From Arachis hypogaea (taxonomy: Eukaryota > Streptophyta > Magnoliopsida > Fabales > Fabaceae), in assembly GCF_003086295.3 (NCBI RefSeq), contig NC_092048.1:89198626-89262625 (forward strand): 64,000 nucleotides of DNA. The letters are read 5' to 3'. This document shows positions 32,860 through 45,300 of this stretch, piece after piece. Within the stretch, counting starts at the first letter, position 1. Each line of letters starts with the position of its first letter. The notes beneath the pieces were generated by a model. It was not told where the DNA came from, ran no database searches, and saw only the letters and a program-made list of their open reading frames with translations. Both the position numbers and the translations under genes were made by a program.

Positions 32860-34214
32860 CTGAGGTAGTTTTCCTTTCATAACTTTTTCAATAAGAGCGT
32901 TGGATAACTGCTATGTATTGCAAGGAGCTAAGTTTGGTGTTGCACACCAAAAACAATCTAAGGGAGAATGCAGGATGCTAAGTTTGGTGTTCCACCAAAA
33001 CTTCATTTAAAATTACATTCTAACTTCCTACACATTGCTAGTTCCAAGCAATCAGACAGATTATTCAACAACTTAACTATTTTTGTTTAGTCTCAATTTC
33101 ATAACCTTTAGCAAGGACACAAAAGTTTGCCCAGAGTTAACCACCAATTGAAGATACCATGCATCAAGACTCAAAAAGGGGCACAACAGAAAGAAGAACA
33201 AAAGAAATGCAAACCAATAGGTTGTATCTATACTTAACCTTTGCTGTTGAGAAATACTTTAATTGATGTCTTGTTAAAGTGTTCATTTAGTTCAAACAGA
33301 TTCAAACTTCTCTTAGAATAAGTAAACTAGTTTATGTGTGTGCTTGTGTGTTTACTTTCACTTGACAAGAAGCATGTTTTGTCCCCTGCATCTTTAAGTT
33401 CAATAAAAGAAATGTTTGAATGTGAAGCAAGATAGTCTCTGTTAGATAGAAGTAGAATAAAAGTAAATGGTGGTATGTGTGTGGTTATATAATAGCTCAC
33501 TTTTAGTGAATAAAGAGCTAGGATATCTCATTCTAAGTAAAGAGTGGCCTACTATCTATGAATCTCAATTAAATAAAAAAATTTCTTGGTTAGAAAGAAA
33601 AACAAAAAGAAAGAAAGAAAAGAGATAGCCAAAAAGTGGCAGAACAAAAGGAAACAAAAAGAAACAAAGCTGGACACCAATAGCTTGAACTTTAAAATAT
33701 ATGCATGTGGTGTCTTTGTACTAGGATCTGCTTGGATTAGTAAGCTCTTAGGAGTGCATCAACACTCGGTGACTTGGGTTAACTAATCCGGGATCATCAG
33801 CTGAAAGTCCACTATCAAGAGCAACCTAACTACAAGGCATTTAGTAACCCAAAGAGGTGCTGGGCATCAATGTTTTAAGAAGGAATGTGAGCCAAGTGTC
33901 TATGGTGAATAATGTGTCAAGTATAAAGAAAAGGGAAATGAACTTGCTACACATGACACTCAAATAGAGCTTATAAACAAAGTAATAGCCAAGGATAAAG
34001 GAATAATGAGAGGTCATAGCAGTATGTTACTTGAAGCTTGAAGGAGACTTTCTAGGCCTAGGAGTCAATAAGAAGTGAGTATTTACATATCCACACAAAA
34101 TCCCATGAACTATCAATAATACTCTGCTAGCATGAACATCCTCTTCCATCTCATTCTTTCTTCTCAATAAATCTTTTCTTGCTTGGGGACAAGCAAGCTT
34201 TAAGTTTGGTGTTG
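32860..34214 (+). other. 3' region of element E with hairpins
   Basis: This region is noncoding. TTTGGTGT-TGC-ACACCAAA is at 32933-32951, followed by an AAGTTTGGTG/CACCAAAACTT pair at 32980-33003. TGCTTGGGGACAAGCA is at 34180-34195 and AAGTTTGGTGT at 34202-34212, directly before the LTR start at 34215. No classical polypurine tract is visible at the border. Confidence 0.65.
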
Positions 34215-36136
34215 TGATGACAAGTCATCCTAGCCTATTTTAACTAGTCTTTTTCTTTTGTTTTCATTAGAATTATGCACTTTCTTGAGCTACAAGCAAG
34301 CCAATTAGGTAGATTTTCATGTTTCCCTTGATTGAATCAACCATGTATGAATTCATGCTATTTCATGAGGTTTTATACTATAATTGTCACATATTATGAA
34401 AGAATGAATATCTCATGATTTTAAGCATAGCTTTGATGTGTTTGGTTGATTAATGATAGGTGAAGAAAGCTTGGAGAAAGGTTGAAGCAAGAAGGAATAG
34501 CTAGGAGTAAAGAGAAGACAATGGAATAAGTGAAATTGAACCAGGAAGCAAAAAGCTGGACCTAAAGTTAGCCTCAAACTTTTGCACAAACTTTTGAGTG
34601 AAAAGTTAGCCCCAACGTTAGCCCCTAACTTTTGGGCTAACATTGGAACTTGAAAATCACTCCCTGGGTACCAAAAGTTTGCGCCAACGTTAGCCCTTAA
34701 CTTTAAGGCTAACGTTGGCACATGAAAATCACCCCTGGGCACCAAAAGTTTGCGCCAACGTTAGCCCCTAACTTTGAGGCTAACGTTGGCATGAAGAAAA
34801 CCTCCCTGGGCACCAAAAGTTTGCGCCAACGTTAGCCCCTAACTTGGTGGCTAACGTTGGCACATGAAAATCACAAGGGGAGGAGCAAGAGTTTGCGCCA
34901 ACGTTAGCCCCTAACTTGGTGGCTAACGTTGGCGCCACAAGTGCACAAGGTAAGGCCAACGTTGGGGCCAAAGTTAGACCCCTAACTTTGGCACCAACGT
35001 TGGTATCAGCTGGATACGGATGCTGATATGAAAAGTTTGGGCAAAAGTTAGCCCCTAACTTTTGCTCAAACTTTTGGTCCAACTTTTGCAAAACTCAAAC
35101 CCGGTTCAATTGGTTCGTTTTGGTTCCTCTTCAAACTCCAAGAGCAATCAACCAAGGCCTCTTTCAACCCAATTCCACCAAGAGCAAAGGCCCAACTCAA
35201 GGCTTGAAGATCATTGGAAGAAAGTGTATAAATAGGATAGAATTCAAGTTCTTCGGGGAGCTTTCCCTTTGAATTTTCATAATAGTTTTCGGAGAGCTTT
35301 GGATATTGAGTGATCTTTAATTTCTTAGTCTTGGGGAAGGAGAATTCACTTCTCTTCCTCTTAGTTTTATTGCTTTCAATTTCAATTACAATTGTCTTGG
35401 ATCTTGGGTTGAAGAATTGAAGAAATTCTGTTTCAATCTCATCCTTGGATCTCTCTGTTTATTTACTGCTTAATTGAATTTCAGTTTCGGTTAATTGTTC
35501 TTCATCTACTTTCTTTGCAATTTACTTTTCCCTTGCAATTGTTCTTGTTGGATCAAGGAAGGTAGTGAGATCTAGACCTGGTTTTCTAGTCTCTGGACCC
35601 CTGAGATCTGAAATTCCAATTTACATTCTGTTTTTGCTTTTCATGTTCATTTACTTGTTTTGCTTCAGATCCGATTCAACCCAAACACTCTTTTACTTTT
35701 CTGTTTGATGCAATTTACTTTTCCTTGTTTAAATTCTGCAAATCCAAGTCCCAATCCCCTTTACAATTCAAGTCATTTACATTTCTTGCACTTTAAGATT
35801 CCGCAATTTACATTTCTGGTACTCTAAGTTTCTGCCATTTAATTTCTTGTTCTTTAAGATTCAGCAATTTATTTCCTGTTCTCTTTAATTTCATGTCAAT
35901 TACCAATTCTCTTTACTTTCAATGCAATTTAAATTCTGCAAATCACAAATCACTCAACCAAATCTTGATTCGCTTGACTAAATTAACCACTAAGCTAAAA
36001 TTGCTCAATCCTTCAATCTCTGTGGGATCGACCTCACTCCCGTGAGTTATTATTACTTGATGCGACCCGGTGCACTTGCCGGTTAGATTTGTGTTGTTTT
36101 GGGAGAGATTCGTTTCTCCAACAAAATAACTCATCA
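34215..36136 (+). repeat. Element E 3' LTR
   Basis: This is the same length as the 5' LTR. The ten differences (nine transitions, one transversion) include changes in AACGTT and CGG sites. TATAAATA is at 35227-35234. Confidence 0.93.
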
Positions 36137-36141
36137 GCTGC

Positions 36142-36338
36142 CAGCTTTGTTCCTTTTTTTTTGCTCCAAACTCTACCAACCGCTCTGAATTTCACCTGAA
36201 ATCATAAAAACACCAAAACAACTCAAAGTATCATCCAAAGAGAATTTTTTTACTAAAATCAAGTGAAACTAAATAAAATCTAACTAAAAACAACTGGAAA
36301 ATTATATAAAAAAAAGGGTATAAGATGCTCACGCATCA
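36142..36338 (-). repeat. Element D 5' LTR, outer piece
   Basis: This continues the LTR after element E and its GCTGC duplication. Read on the minus strand it starts TGATGCGTGAGCATC, a typical LTR start. The minus-strand left edge of element D is therefore at 36338. Confidence 0.72.
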
Positions 36339-37940
36339 ACTACTGGACCCAAACTAGGTACAATGTATAACATACTTCAACTAGTCACTCTCTAGTATAT
36401 TATATTTCACAGCCCTCTGGTTTTCACAACTAGTACCACTAACCAGCAAGTGCACTGGGTCGTCCAAGTAATACCTTACGTGAGTAAGGGTCGAATCCCA
36501 CGGAGATTGTTGGTTTGAAGCAAGCTATGGTTATCTTATTATTCTTAGTCAGGATGCCAACAACAGTATTTTTCAACTTCAATTGTAAAGAGTCAAAGGG
36601 CATAAATATAAATACTTATTGTGCAATGATGGAGAATATGTTGGGGTTTTGGAGATACTTTGTCTTCTTTATTTCAGTTTTTCTCTTATACTCCTCTTCA
36701 CACACGCAAGGCTCCTTCCATGGCAAGCTGAATGTAAGGTGTCACCGTTGTCAATGGCTACTTCCCGTCCTCTCAGTGAAAATGGTCCAAATGCTCTGTC
36801 ACAGCACGGATAATCATCTGTTGGTTCTCGATCATCTCGGAATAGAATCCCTTGATTCTTTTGCGTCTGTCACTACGCCCAACAATCGCGAGTTTGAAGC
36901 TCGTCATAGCCATTCAATCCTTGAATCCTACTCGGAATACCACAGACAAGGTTTAGACTTTCCGGATTCTCATGAATGCCGCCATCAATTCTAGCTTATA
37001 CCATGAAGATTCTGATTAAGAAATCTAAGAGATACTCATTCAATCTGATGTAGAACGGAGGTGGTTGTTAGGCACATGTTCATGGATTGAGGAAGGTGAA
37101 GAGTGTCACAGATCATCACCTTCTTCATAGTGAAGCGCGAATGAACATCTTAGATAGAAACAAGCGTGTTTGAATGGAAAACAGAGATAATTGCATTAAT
37201 TCATCAAGACGCTGCAGAGCTCCTCACCCCCAACAATGGAGTTTAGAGACTCATGCGGTCAAAGAGTACAAAGTTCAGATCTAAAAATGTCATGAGGTAC
37301 AAAATAAATCTCTAAAAGTTGTTTAAATACTAAACTAGTAACCTAGGTTTACAGAAAATGAGTAAACTATGATAGATAGTGCAGAAATCCACTTCTGGGG
37401 CCCACTTGGTGTGTGCTGGGGCTGAGACTTAAGCTTCTCACGTGCCTGGGCTGTTTTGGGCATTCAACGCCAGGTTGTAACCTGTTTCTGGCGTTGAACT
37501 CCAAATTGTAACTTGTTTCTGGCGCTGGACGCCAGACTGCAACATGGAACTGGCGTTGAACGCCAATTTACGTCATCTATCCTTGAGCAAAGTATGGACT
37601 ATTATATATTGCTGGAAAGCCCTAGATGTCTACTTTCCAACGCAATTGAAAGCGCACCATTTGGAGTTCGGTAGCTCTAGAATATCCACTGAGTGCAGCT
37701 GGGAGGTCAGAATCCAACAGCATCAGCAGTCCTTTTTCAGCCTGAATCAGATTTTTGCTCAGCTCCCTTAATTTCAGCCAGAAAATACCTGAAATCACAG
37801 AAAAACACACAAACTCATAATAAAGTCCAAAAATGTGATTTTTAATTAAAAACTAATAAAAATATACTAAAAACCAACTAAATCATACTAAAAACTAAGT
37901 AAAAACAATGCCAAAAAGCATATAAATTATCCGCTCATCA
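36339..37940 (-). repeat. Family-A LTR, minus strand, partial
   Basis: Read on the minus strand it starts TGATGAGCGGATAATTTATA at 37940. It has the GGCGTT/AACGCC palindromes at about 37460-37570 and the family-A R-U5 text down to about 36440. The last 100 bp (36339-36438) align poorly, so the edge toward element D is uncertain; element D probably inserted within this LTR. Open frames here (36515-36994, 37544-37771) are LTR sequence. Confidence 0.8.
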
Positions 37941-38964
37941 CCCTCCTAATGTTGTATGTCTTAACTGCCAAAATAACTTTCTCCTTGTTTTCAAACTGTT
38001 GTCCAATATCAAACTCATTGGTGGGATCATCCTCAAGGCCTCCATGACTAAATAAACAATCTAAAGTCATTACCTCGATATTTAAAGTGGAAAAGTGATC
38101 TAGCCGATCATATGGTTGAGAAATAGTAGGTTGTGTCAGTGCGATTTATATGTTACCATAGTAGTTCATCTCTTCCTCCTCCTCTTTCTCATCCAGAATT
38201 TTCGTTGGTTCAGCCTCAGCATCTTCACCGTCATCAGGGTTAACTTGATAGGGATCCATCATTGAGTCTCTGATAGTAGAACCCTCATGACTTTTAATAT
38301 CAGATTGCATCATACCATAATTAAAATCTTCAACATTTGACCCCTCTTGACTACCTTCAATTAGCATATTTAGGTCAACCATCATTCTTCTAATGTTTCT
38401 TCTGATTGCTCCACTTAAAGGCGGACATCAACAACAGTATCCGCAGATGATCCTTGTCTACCCAAGTCAACTAGAAAAACAAATAATTTCAACAGATGGA
38501 CATTTGTAAAACGGTTGTGCCAAGCCCTAAAAAGACGTATGTCCTTGTCATTACGTAACTGATACCTAATTCTAAAAAACATAAAATCTTCTCAAAATCA
38601 TTATCTAATAATAATAATAATAATAAAATAACAATAACTATTGTAATCTATGATATACCTTTTCTAAAACAAAGTATTATCTACTTCAGATAGATATCTG
38701 AGTAAACTTTTTCGCTCTTTTCGTGTGTTGTTGGCCAATGGCATGCAATATCAAATTCTTCAATGCTATTAGACTATCAACTTCAGGTGCCATGTATGAA
38801 ACTACTAGTTGAGCAGACCTAAACACGATAGAATCCTCTTCATCATATGCTATTTTACCATCATAATGAATAGATAACAACGAAATTTCATAAATTGTAC
38901 AGAGTAAATAGAAGATCAAAATCAAAGAGAATGATGAGCTATTACTACTGAGTTTCGTTCTCAA
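37941..38964 (-). pseudogene. MULE (Mutator-like) transposase N-terminus, decayed
   Basis: Read leftward from about 38964, an IHYDGKIAYDEEDSIVFRSAQ segment and LIALKNLILHAIGQQ resemble the N-terminal domain of plant Mutator-like transposases. After a gap near 38600-38680 (AT-rich, possibly an intron), LRNDKD- and VFLVDLGRQGSSAD-like segments follow, then an acidic linker (38385-38146) and a QQFENKE...VKTYNIRR segment at about 38005-37945, the start of the MuDR domain. The frame has stops and ends abruptly where the family-A LTR begins. The catalytic DDE domain is not in the window. Identification rests on recognised segments only. Confidence 0.68.
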
Positions 38965-38980
38965 CCAATCTCGGTAGATT

Positions 38981-39054
38981 TTTTATAGAGGAGCCAGCAT
39001 GAAGTTAGCCGGGGGGAAGGGATGGCAAACTTCATATAATACATGAAGTTCGCC
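38981..39054 (-). promoter_or_regulatory. MULE promoter: TATA box with upstream palindrome
   Basis: Minus-strand TATAAAA lies at 38981-38987, just before the transposase start. Upstream, at 39024-39054, is GGCAAACTTCAT / ATGAAGTTCGCC, an inverted repeat with 12-bp arms and one mismatch. Confidence 0.5.
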
Positions 39055-40037
39055 AAGGGGCAGCGAACTTGACCTCAACGCAAAAAAAATGGAATCTCGG
39101 AAATTAAAATTCGAATAATTCTTTTGAGAAATAAAGTTTTTTTTTATTTTGTAACGAAAAAAAAATTTGGAATAATTTATTTTGAAAAACAATGAATATT
39201 TTTAATTAAATAAAAAAATCTGCAACAAGGACTTGAGGGGAGATAGAGCAACAAGGTCCATAGATGAAGCTGCATAAGGGTAGGACATAGGCCTACTACC
39301 TTTTAGTATGTCATTCTTCCTCCATACAAAGTACTCAGGTTGGACTTACATCAAGAATATTAGGCTTATATCCAATACAAACTTAAGTACCCGATTAACA
39401 TAGGTTGGAATCTCAAAAAAGAAAGAAAAGAGTCAGAAAAGATGATTTTAATTAATGAATAAATAACCATATCGGATTACAAAAAATTCGATAACCCAAG
39501 TTCCTCACCACCTCAATGACCATCACAAGCCTGCATTCTCCACCCACACCTACACCTATGCCCTCTTAGGAATAGAACTAACCAATTCCCACCATCAATG
39601 CCACCCGCCTTCAGCCTTCCACCCTCCATCTCTTAAACCGCACATCCACTTTCACTCGCCGCTAATCTTGGAAAACCACCTCTAACAAGACATAGCTCCA
39701 CCACGTTGCCTTTGGAATTGCGGCCTCTTCGAAGCTTTGGGAGTAGAAAAAAAAATACATTAAGCTATGATATAAGGTGACGAAGATGTGTAGTGTGCTA
39801 TGGTCGGGTGACAAAGTTAGCTCCACCTGAGAGGGAGAGTGGTTGTCACAAATCGTGTTAGAAATGCTGGCATTAGGAATGGAGAATGTGTGAATAGCCC
39901 TGATTTCTTGGATTCCATTGGTTATCGTTACCCGACTTGGATTATTCCATTAATTTTGGAAACGCAGTGAATGAAAATTTTGATTTTTGAATGTGGGTAG
40001 TGAGCTTCTTATTCTAGTTTTTAGTAAGAAAAATTAT
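39055..40037. other. Intergenic stretch without recognised feature
   Basis: There are A-rich patches at 39085-39220, then C-rich noncoding sequence at 39480-39740. No open frame of note and no repeat pair were found. Confidence 0.6.
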
Positions 40038-41995
40038 GGGTTAATAGTCAAATTAGTTCTTGAAAGATAAGACATTCTTTAAATTCATCCATGAAATTTT
40101 TTTTCAATCAAATTGGTCCTTCAAAGATTACGAATTAATCATATATATCTTTCAGTTACTCTACTCACAATTTTTGTCAAGGATTGATGATATAAAGTGT
40201 TAACTGATAGCATACATGACACATAACATATTTAATTGGACATTAACTAAATGGTGACGTCTCTGGTGGATGAAAGTGTTTGGTGACTAAGATGGCTAAA
40301 TAATGTGTTTGGAGGAAAAGTTGACATGTGGAAGGAGATATGTAGTTGATGGTGAGAAGAAGATCTGCTGAAGTCTTTGAAAAGGGTAATCTTTTGTCTA
40401 ACGTCAATAGTGACAAAGGAGAATATAGTAAATTTGCTATATCAGAGTAGGTGAAGTTTTTCTCAATTTACAAAATTTACCTGATTTTGCATCAGATTTA
40501 AATTTTTAATATTAAATATTTTAATTTCATAACAAATTTAGATACCAAATGAGATAAAAATAAAAATAATAAAAAATAACTACAAATAAATAATTACATC
40601 TAAATATTGTAAAAGTCAAAATAATTCTAAATATTCCATGATTCTTCTTACAATCTAAGTTCTATATATATATTATTTGTTATTGAATTACCAATTATAT
40701 TGTTAATCAACAAATTCATATCAAAAAACAATATTTAATATAATTTTCAGTTTAAATTTTATAAAATGTTTACTTAACAAATAAGATAAAAATAAAAATA
40801 AAAAAGTGTAATAAAGATTTTTAAAATAAAAATAAATATAATTTAATTGAAAAGTACATTTACCTAGAATAACAAGTAAAAAAAATGTTGAATATATTCT
40901 TAAACGCACATAAATATTAATTTTTTATTTATTTACAAAATATATACTTCATTCATACATAGTTATAATTTAAATAAATTAAAAGATAAATAATACTTAT
41001 AATTTATTATACAAATAATAAAATATTAAAATATTTTATAATTCAAAGTAATTTTAAAATAAATATCATTGTAAAATAAATTAAACTATTTTTTATTTTA
41101 TATAATATTAATAATATAAATATTTTGTTTTATAATAATAATATTTGGATAAAATACTCTATATAAATTAAGACACCTATTTGTAGTCCATACAAATATG
41201 ATTTGATTTATTATTTGTTACAAATTGCATTAACTTAACAAAATATTACAAATAGTTGAATACAATTATTTATTATATCGTTTTATTTATTAATTTTTTT
41301 AAGTATCTCCTAATCTAATAAATTAAAACTAATTTATTACGATACTGAATTTTATTTGAGGATTTATCACTACTTGCTCCATCCTTTTAATTATTTATTA
41401 CCACTTTTTTTCTATTATTGGTCAGCCCTTTTTTAGTTTCAGACCTTTTTATTTTTCAATCCCCTCCAATAGCCCACCTAAATAAAACTCCTTTTCTGGA
41501 AGCCAATTTTCATATTTGCCATTGCAATTAATGTTGGTAGTATACCACACTCTTTCTTTAAGTATACTGTTCTACGGGTTGCCATACATGCTATATGTTG
41601 CAAAGTTATTTGTCAGTCAACATATAGGTATTCTTAGCTATTCAAAACCATGCCACCAAAGAACTCACCTAACTAAATATGTTTAAAAAAATCTATCAAT
41701 TTAGTCACTAGGTCATATTGGGAATAGAATTTTTGTAATTGAAAAAAATTACTAAATTAATAAATTTTCATAAATATATTTGGTAACATCTAATTAGGCA
41801 TATTAGGTATTATATATGTTATCAATTAACGTTTTACAGCATCAATCTTTAAAGAAAATTGTTAATGGAGTAGCTAGAGGACAAATATGATTAATTCGTA
41901 ATTTTTGAAGGACCAATTTGATTAAAAAAAATCTTTCAGGAATGAATTTGAAGAATGTCTTATCTTCTAGAGACTAATTTGAATATTAATTCAAA
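40038..41995. mobile_element. Non-autonomous element with about 210-bp terminal inverted repeats
   Basis: The left arm 40038-40252 (GGGTTAATAGTCAAATTAGT...) is matched in reverse complement by the right arm 41781-41995. Shared blocks include AAATTAGT, GATAAGACATTCTT, AAATTGGTCCTTCAAA and ATTAATCATAT. Identity is roughly 75% by eye. The inside is AT-rich (40480-41780) and noncoding. Long inverted ends suggest a Mutator-type derivative; I could not fix a target duplication. The element ends about 190 bp before the TATA box of the prolidase gene. Confidence 0.7.
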
Positions 41996-42186
41996 AAACT
42001 ATTAATAGGATGAAAATTTTTTATGATAATTTTGAATTTGTGGATTAAATTTTTAAGAGGATTCTTTGAAAATAAATTTGAAGTATAAACAATATCGTGT
42101 ACTTTTATTTAGGGATCTGGATTTGAATGACATTTTTAAATTTAATAGTTGAATATTTTTGTCAAATGGAATAAATTTTGTGTGGG

Positions 42187-42195
42187 TATATAAAT
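42187..42195 (+). promoter_or_regulatory. Candidate TATA box of the prolidase gene
   Basis: TATATAAAT lies 135 bp upstream of the ATG at 42330, in an otherwise AT-rich stretch. It is the best-placed match; other A/T runs nearby make it uncertain. Confidence 0.45.
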
Positions 42196-42329
42196 AGTTT
42201 AATTTTTTTTTTGTGATAAAAAATGATTATTTATACTTAATTAATTAATTATAGAAATGATTATTTTTTAAGCATTTTCCTGCTAAATAATTAGGCTGGT
42301 GGAGTGGAGAAATAAACTTGAAGGCAGCC

Positions 42330-45300
42330 ATGGCATCGTCGCTGTCGCCACCCAAAGTTCCGATGGAGCTCCACGTCGGAAACCGGCAGAAGCTTCTGGA
42401 ATCCCTTCGCCAACATCTGCTTCAGTCAAGCCTCCTTCTTCGCGGCTTCGTCCTCCTCCAGGGTGGCCAAGAGCAAACGCGTCACGACACTGATCACCTC
42501 GAGCCCTTCAGGTTCTTCATTTCCACACTCGTCAACATTATTAATTAGTTAATAATCAATCATTTGCAGTGCTTACTGCCTGATTTCTCTTGCTTCGTAT
42601 TTTGCAGGCAAGAGAGTTACTTCGCCTACTTGTTTGGAGTCAGAGAACCTGGTTTCTATGGAGCTATTGTTAGTTCATTTCATCTTACACAATTTTCCAT
42701 GTACAATTAAATAATGTTTTTGATATAGTAGAGTATAGCTGATTATGATTTGTGTATGTTGTTTAAGGACGTTGAAAGCGGGGAATCTATACTCTTTGCT
42801 CCTCGGTTACCTGATGAGTATGCTGTTTGGTTGGGAGAAATAAAACCACTCTCCTATCTTAAGGTGATTCAATTGAATGATTAATAAGCATTGAGTATTC
42901 CTTCATGGATTTGCAAGTTAAATTCTGTGTTTTTGAGGGTCACATCTTTGGACTTTTTGATTCTTCTTGCAGGAACACTACATGGTTAGCACGGCATGCT
43001 TCACAGATGAAATTGCAAGTGTTTTGCAAGAGCGTTACAAGGGTTCGGGGAAACCCTTGCTCTTTCTCTTGCATGGCCTAAACACAGATAGCAACAATTT
43101 CTCTACACCAGCTGACTTTGAGGTTGTCAACGCTCTTCTTGTTGTTTTGATTAAGAAATGGATTAGTATAGTCATTTGCTTCCATTGGTGTCATATTATT
43201 TCTTACCCGATAATGTTGTTGCATCTGATCTCAGTTGCACCAATGCTGTTTGTTGTTATTCGTGATGACATGGTTGTACTTGCACATTTCTTCCTTTGGA
43301 AACTGGATTTATTTATATTTATAATTTGAATTTCTTAGGGCATCGACAAGTTCAATAAGGATCTGACAACTTTGCATCCCATACTAACTGAATGCCGAGT
43401 CATCAAGTCAGAAATGGAGATTGCTCTTATCCAGTATGCAAATGATATTAGCTCTGAAGCTCATGTTGAGGTAACTAATTGTCATGCCTAAATTTTTGCT
43501 TTTCTCCTGAATATTGTTTAATATTGATGTGAAATGTTCTGACAGCCATGGAGATAACTATCCCAATAATATTTCATTATGCATGTACTTTACAGAATTT
43601 CATTTGAAAACCCTTATAAACCATTATCTTCTTGACACCTATTTTATAGTTAGCAATAATCTTCTGAGTTTTTTTACTTTTTTTGTAGCTTTTAAATGAA
43701 AGTGATTATGGGAATTACCTTTTAGATTTAATGATATTTTCGTAGATAAAACAAGGTGCTGATATAGAACAAATAGTCCACAAAGAGGACTAGCTTCATT
43801 TACTTTGTTACATTTCTTCCCTTTTTATTCCGTGTAATGGATTTAAGTAACGGAATTAGGAACATTTGTTTGGGGTTTTAAAAGATATCCTATCTATTGG
43901 TAGGGGAAAATGATATATAATATCAACAAACTTGAAACGAATTTTGTTGTACATCACAATGAAACAGATTATGAGAAAAGCTAAAGTGGGCATGAAGGAG
44001 TATCAGCTAGAAAGCATGTTCCTTCACCACACCTACATGTATGGTGGATGTAGGCATTGCTCCTACACATGTATATGTGCTACTGGTGATAACAGGTACA
44101 CCTCTTTGATAATGCAACTGTACACTTTTTTATTCATATGGTTCTTGGATAATTCGGTCTATGTCCATTTGTAAGGAATACTTCTTGGTTCTGTTTACCC
44201 ATAGTAGAAACTGAGTAGTTGAAACACTGTTTAATTTGTTGCTTCATGCCCATATCTGTTCTGCAGTAGCAAAATGAAGGATCATTTACATTTTTTAACT
44301 TCAAGTGCTATTTTGTGATACCGTGCATGAAGTTTTCATATTATTTATTATTTATGTTTTTTAAGTAGCTGCATTCTATGTCATAAATATTTGTGCATCA
44401 ATGCAGTGCTGTTCTCCATTATGGGCATGCAGCAGCTCCAAATGACAAGGTATGGCATATTTATTCCCTTGTTTTTTTGGTCATTATGTTTGCAGGCGAT
44501 GCTATTAGGATTGATTGGCTATCAGAATTCTGGTCATTAAGATGATTGGTTGTTGTTTGCAAAATTTCTCTGTGCTATATGGTGACTTTATATCTGACAA
44601 ATCACCATTCTAAAGTGTTGAAAGATTACTTTTTCTGACTCTTTTAGAAAGAGACCAAATAAGATTATTTCTTTTGTCTGAATTCATGGTTAGTAGTTGT
44701 TTACTCCTAAGGATTTCGATTGATTGGTTTTTGTTGCAAAATTTTGTGTGCTATATGTGACTTTATATGTGACAAATCAACATGCTAAAGTATTGAAAGC
44801 TTACTTTTTTCTTTTCCTTTAGAAAGAGACAAAATAAGATGAAGCTATTGTCTGAATTTCGATGACCAGTACTTGTATACTTCTAAGGTTGTGTAAGTTT
44901 TAAAAACATCCCTTTTTTTGTAGACTCTGGAAGATGGAGGGATGGCACTACTTGATATGGGAGCTGAATACCACTTTTATGGGTCCGACATCACATGCTC
45001 TTTCCCTGTAAGTCTATCCATTAGCAAATAAATCTGTTCTTTGCGATAAAATTGCGAGTAATCTTACTGTGTCTTCAGACATGACTGCTAACTTGGCATA
45101 GCACTACATATCTTTGCTGTTCTTGTATTTTATTGTTTTAGTTATACACTATCCTGTACTAATATTGTTCTGTTATTGTACCAGGCATTAGTGGTATGTG
45201 AATTCTCACTTTATGCTCAATTTATACTTTTCTGTGCAGATAAATCGAAAGTTTACGATTGATCAGTCTCTCATATATAATGTAAGTGCTTTCTTCTAAT

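Larger units (their letters stand above)
25167..36136 (+). mobile_element. Element E, complete Athila-like Ty3-gypsy element, recent insertion
   Basis: This 10,970-bp element has two LTRs of exactly 1,922 bp (25167-27088 and 34215-36136), ends TGATGA...TCATCA and target duplication GCTGC. The LTRs differ by ten substitutions and no indel in my base-by-base comparison. It has a tRNA-Asp-like primer site and a full gag-protease-RT-RNase H-integrase frame. No chromodomain is visible. Pol order with integrase last places it in Ty3-gypsy; long LTRs, the Asp primer and the DLGASINLMP protease motif fit Athila/Tat-type. Six nonsense codons make it non-functional as sequenced. Confidence 0.93.

Noticed and set aside
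36515..36994. 159-codon open frame with hydrophobic segment
   Set aside because: It is reverse-complement family-A LTR sequence; the same text occurs in other LTR copies without a conserved frame.
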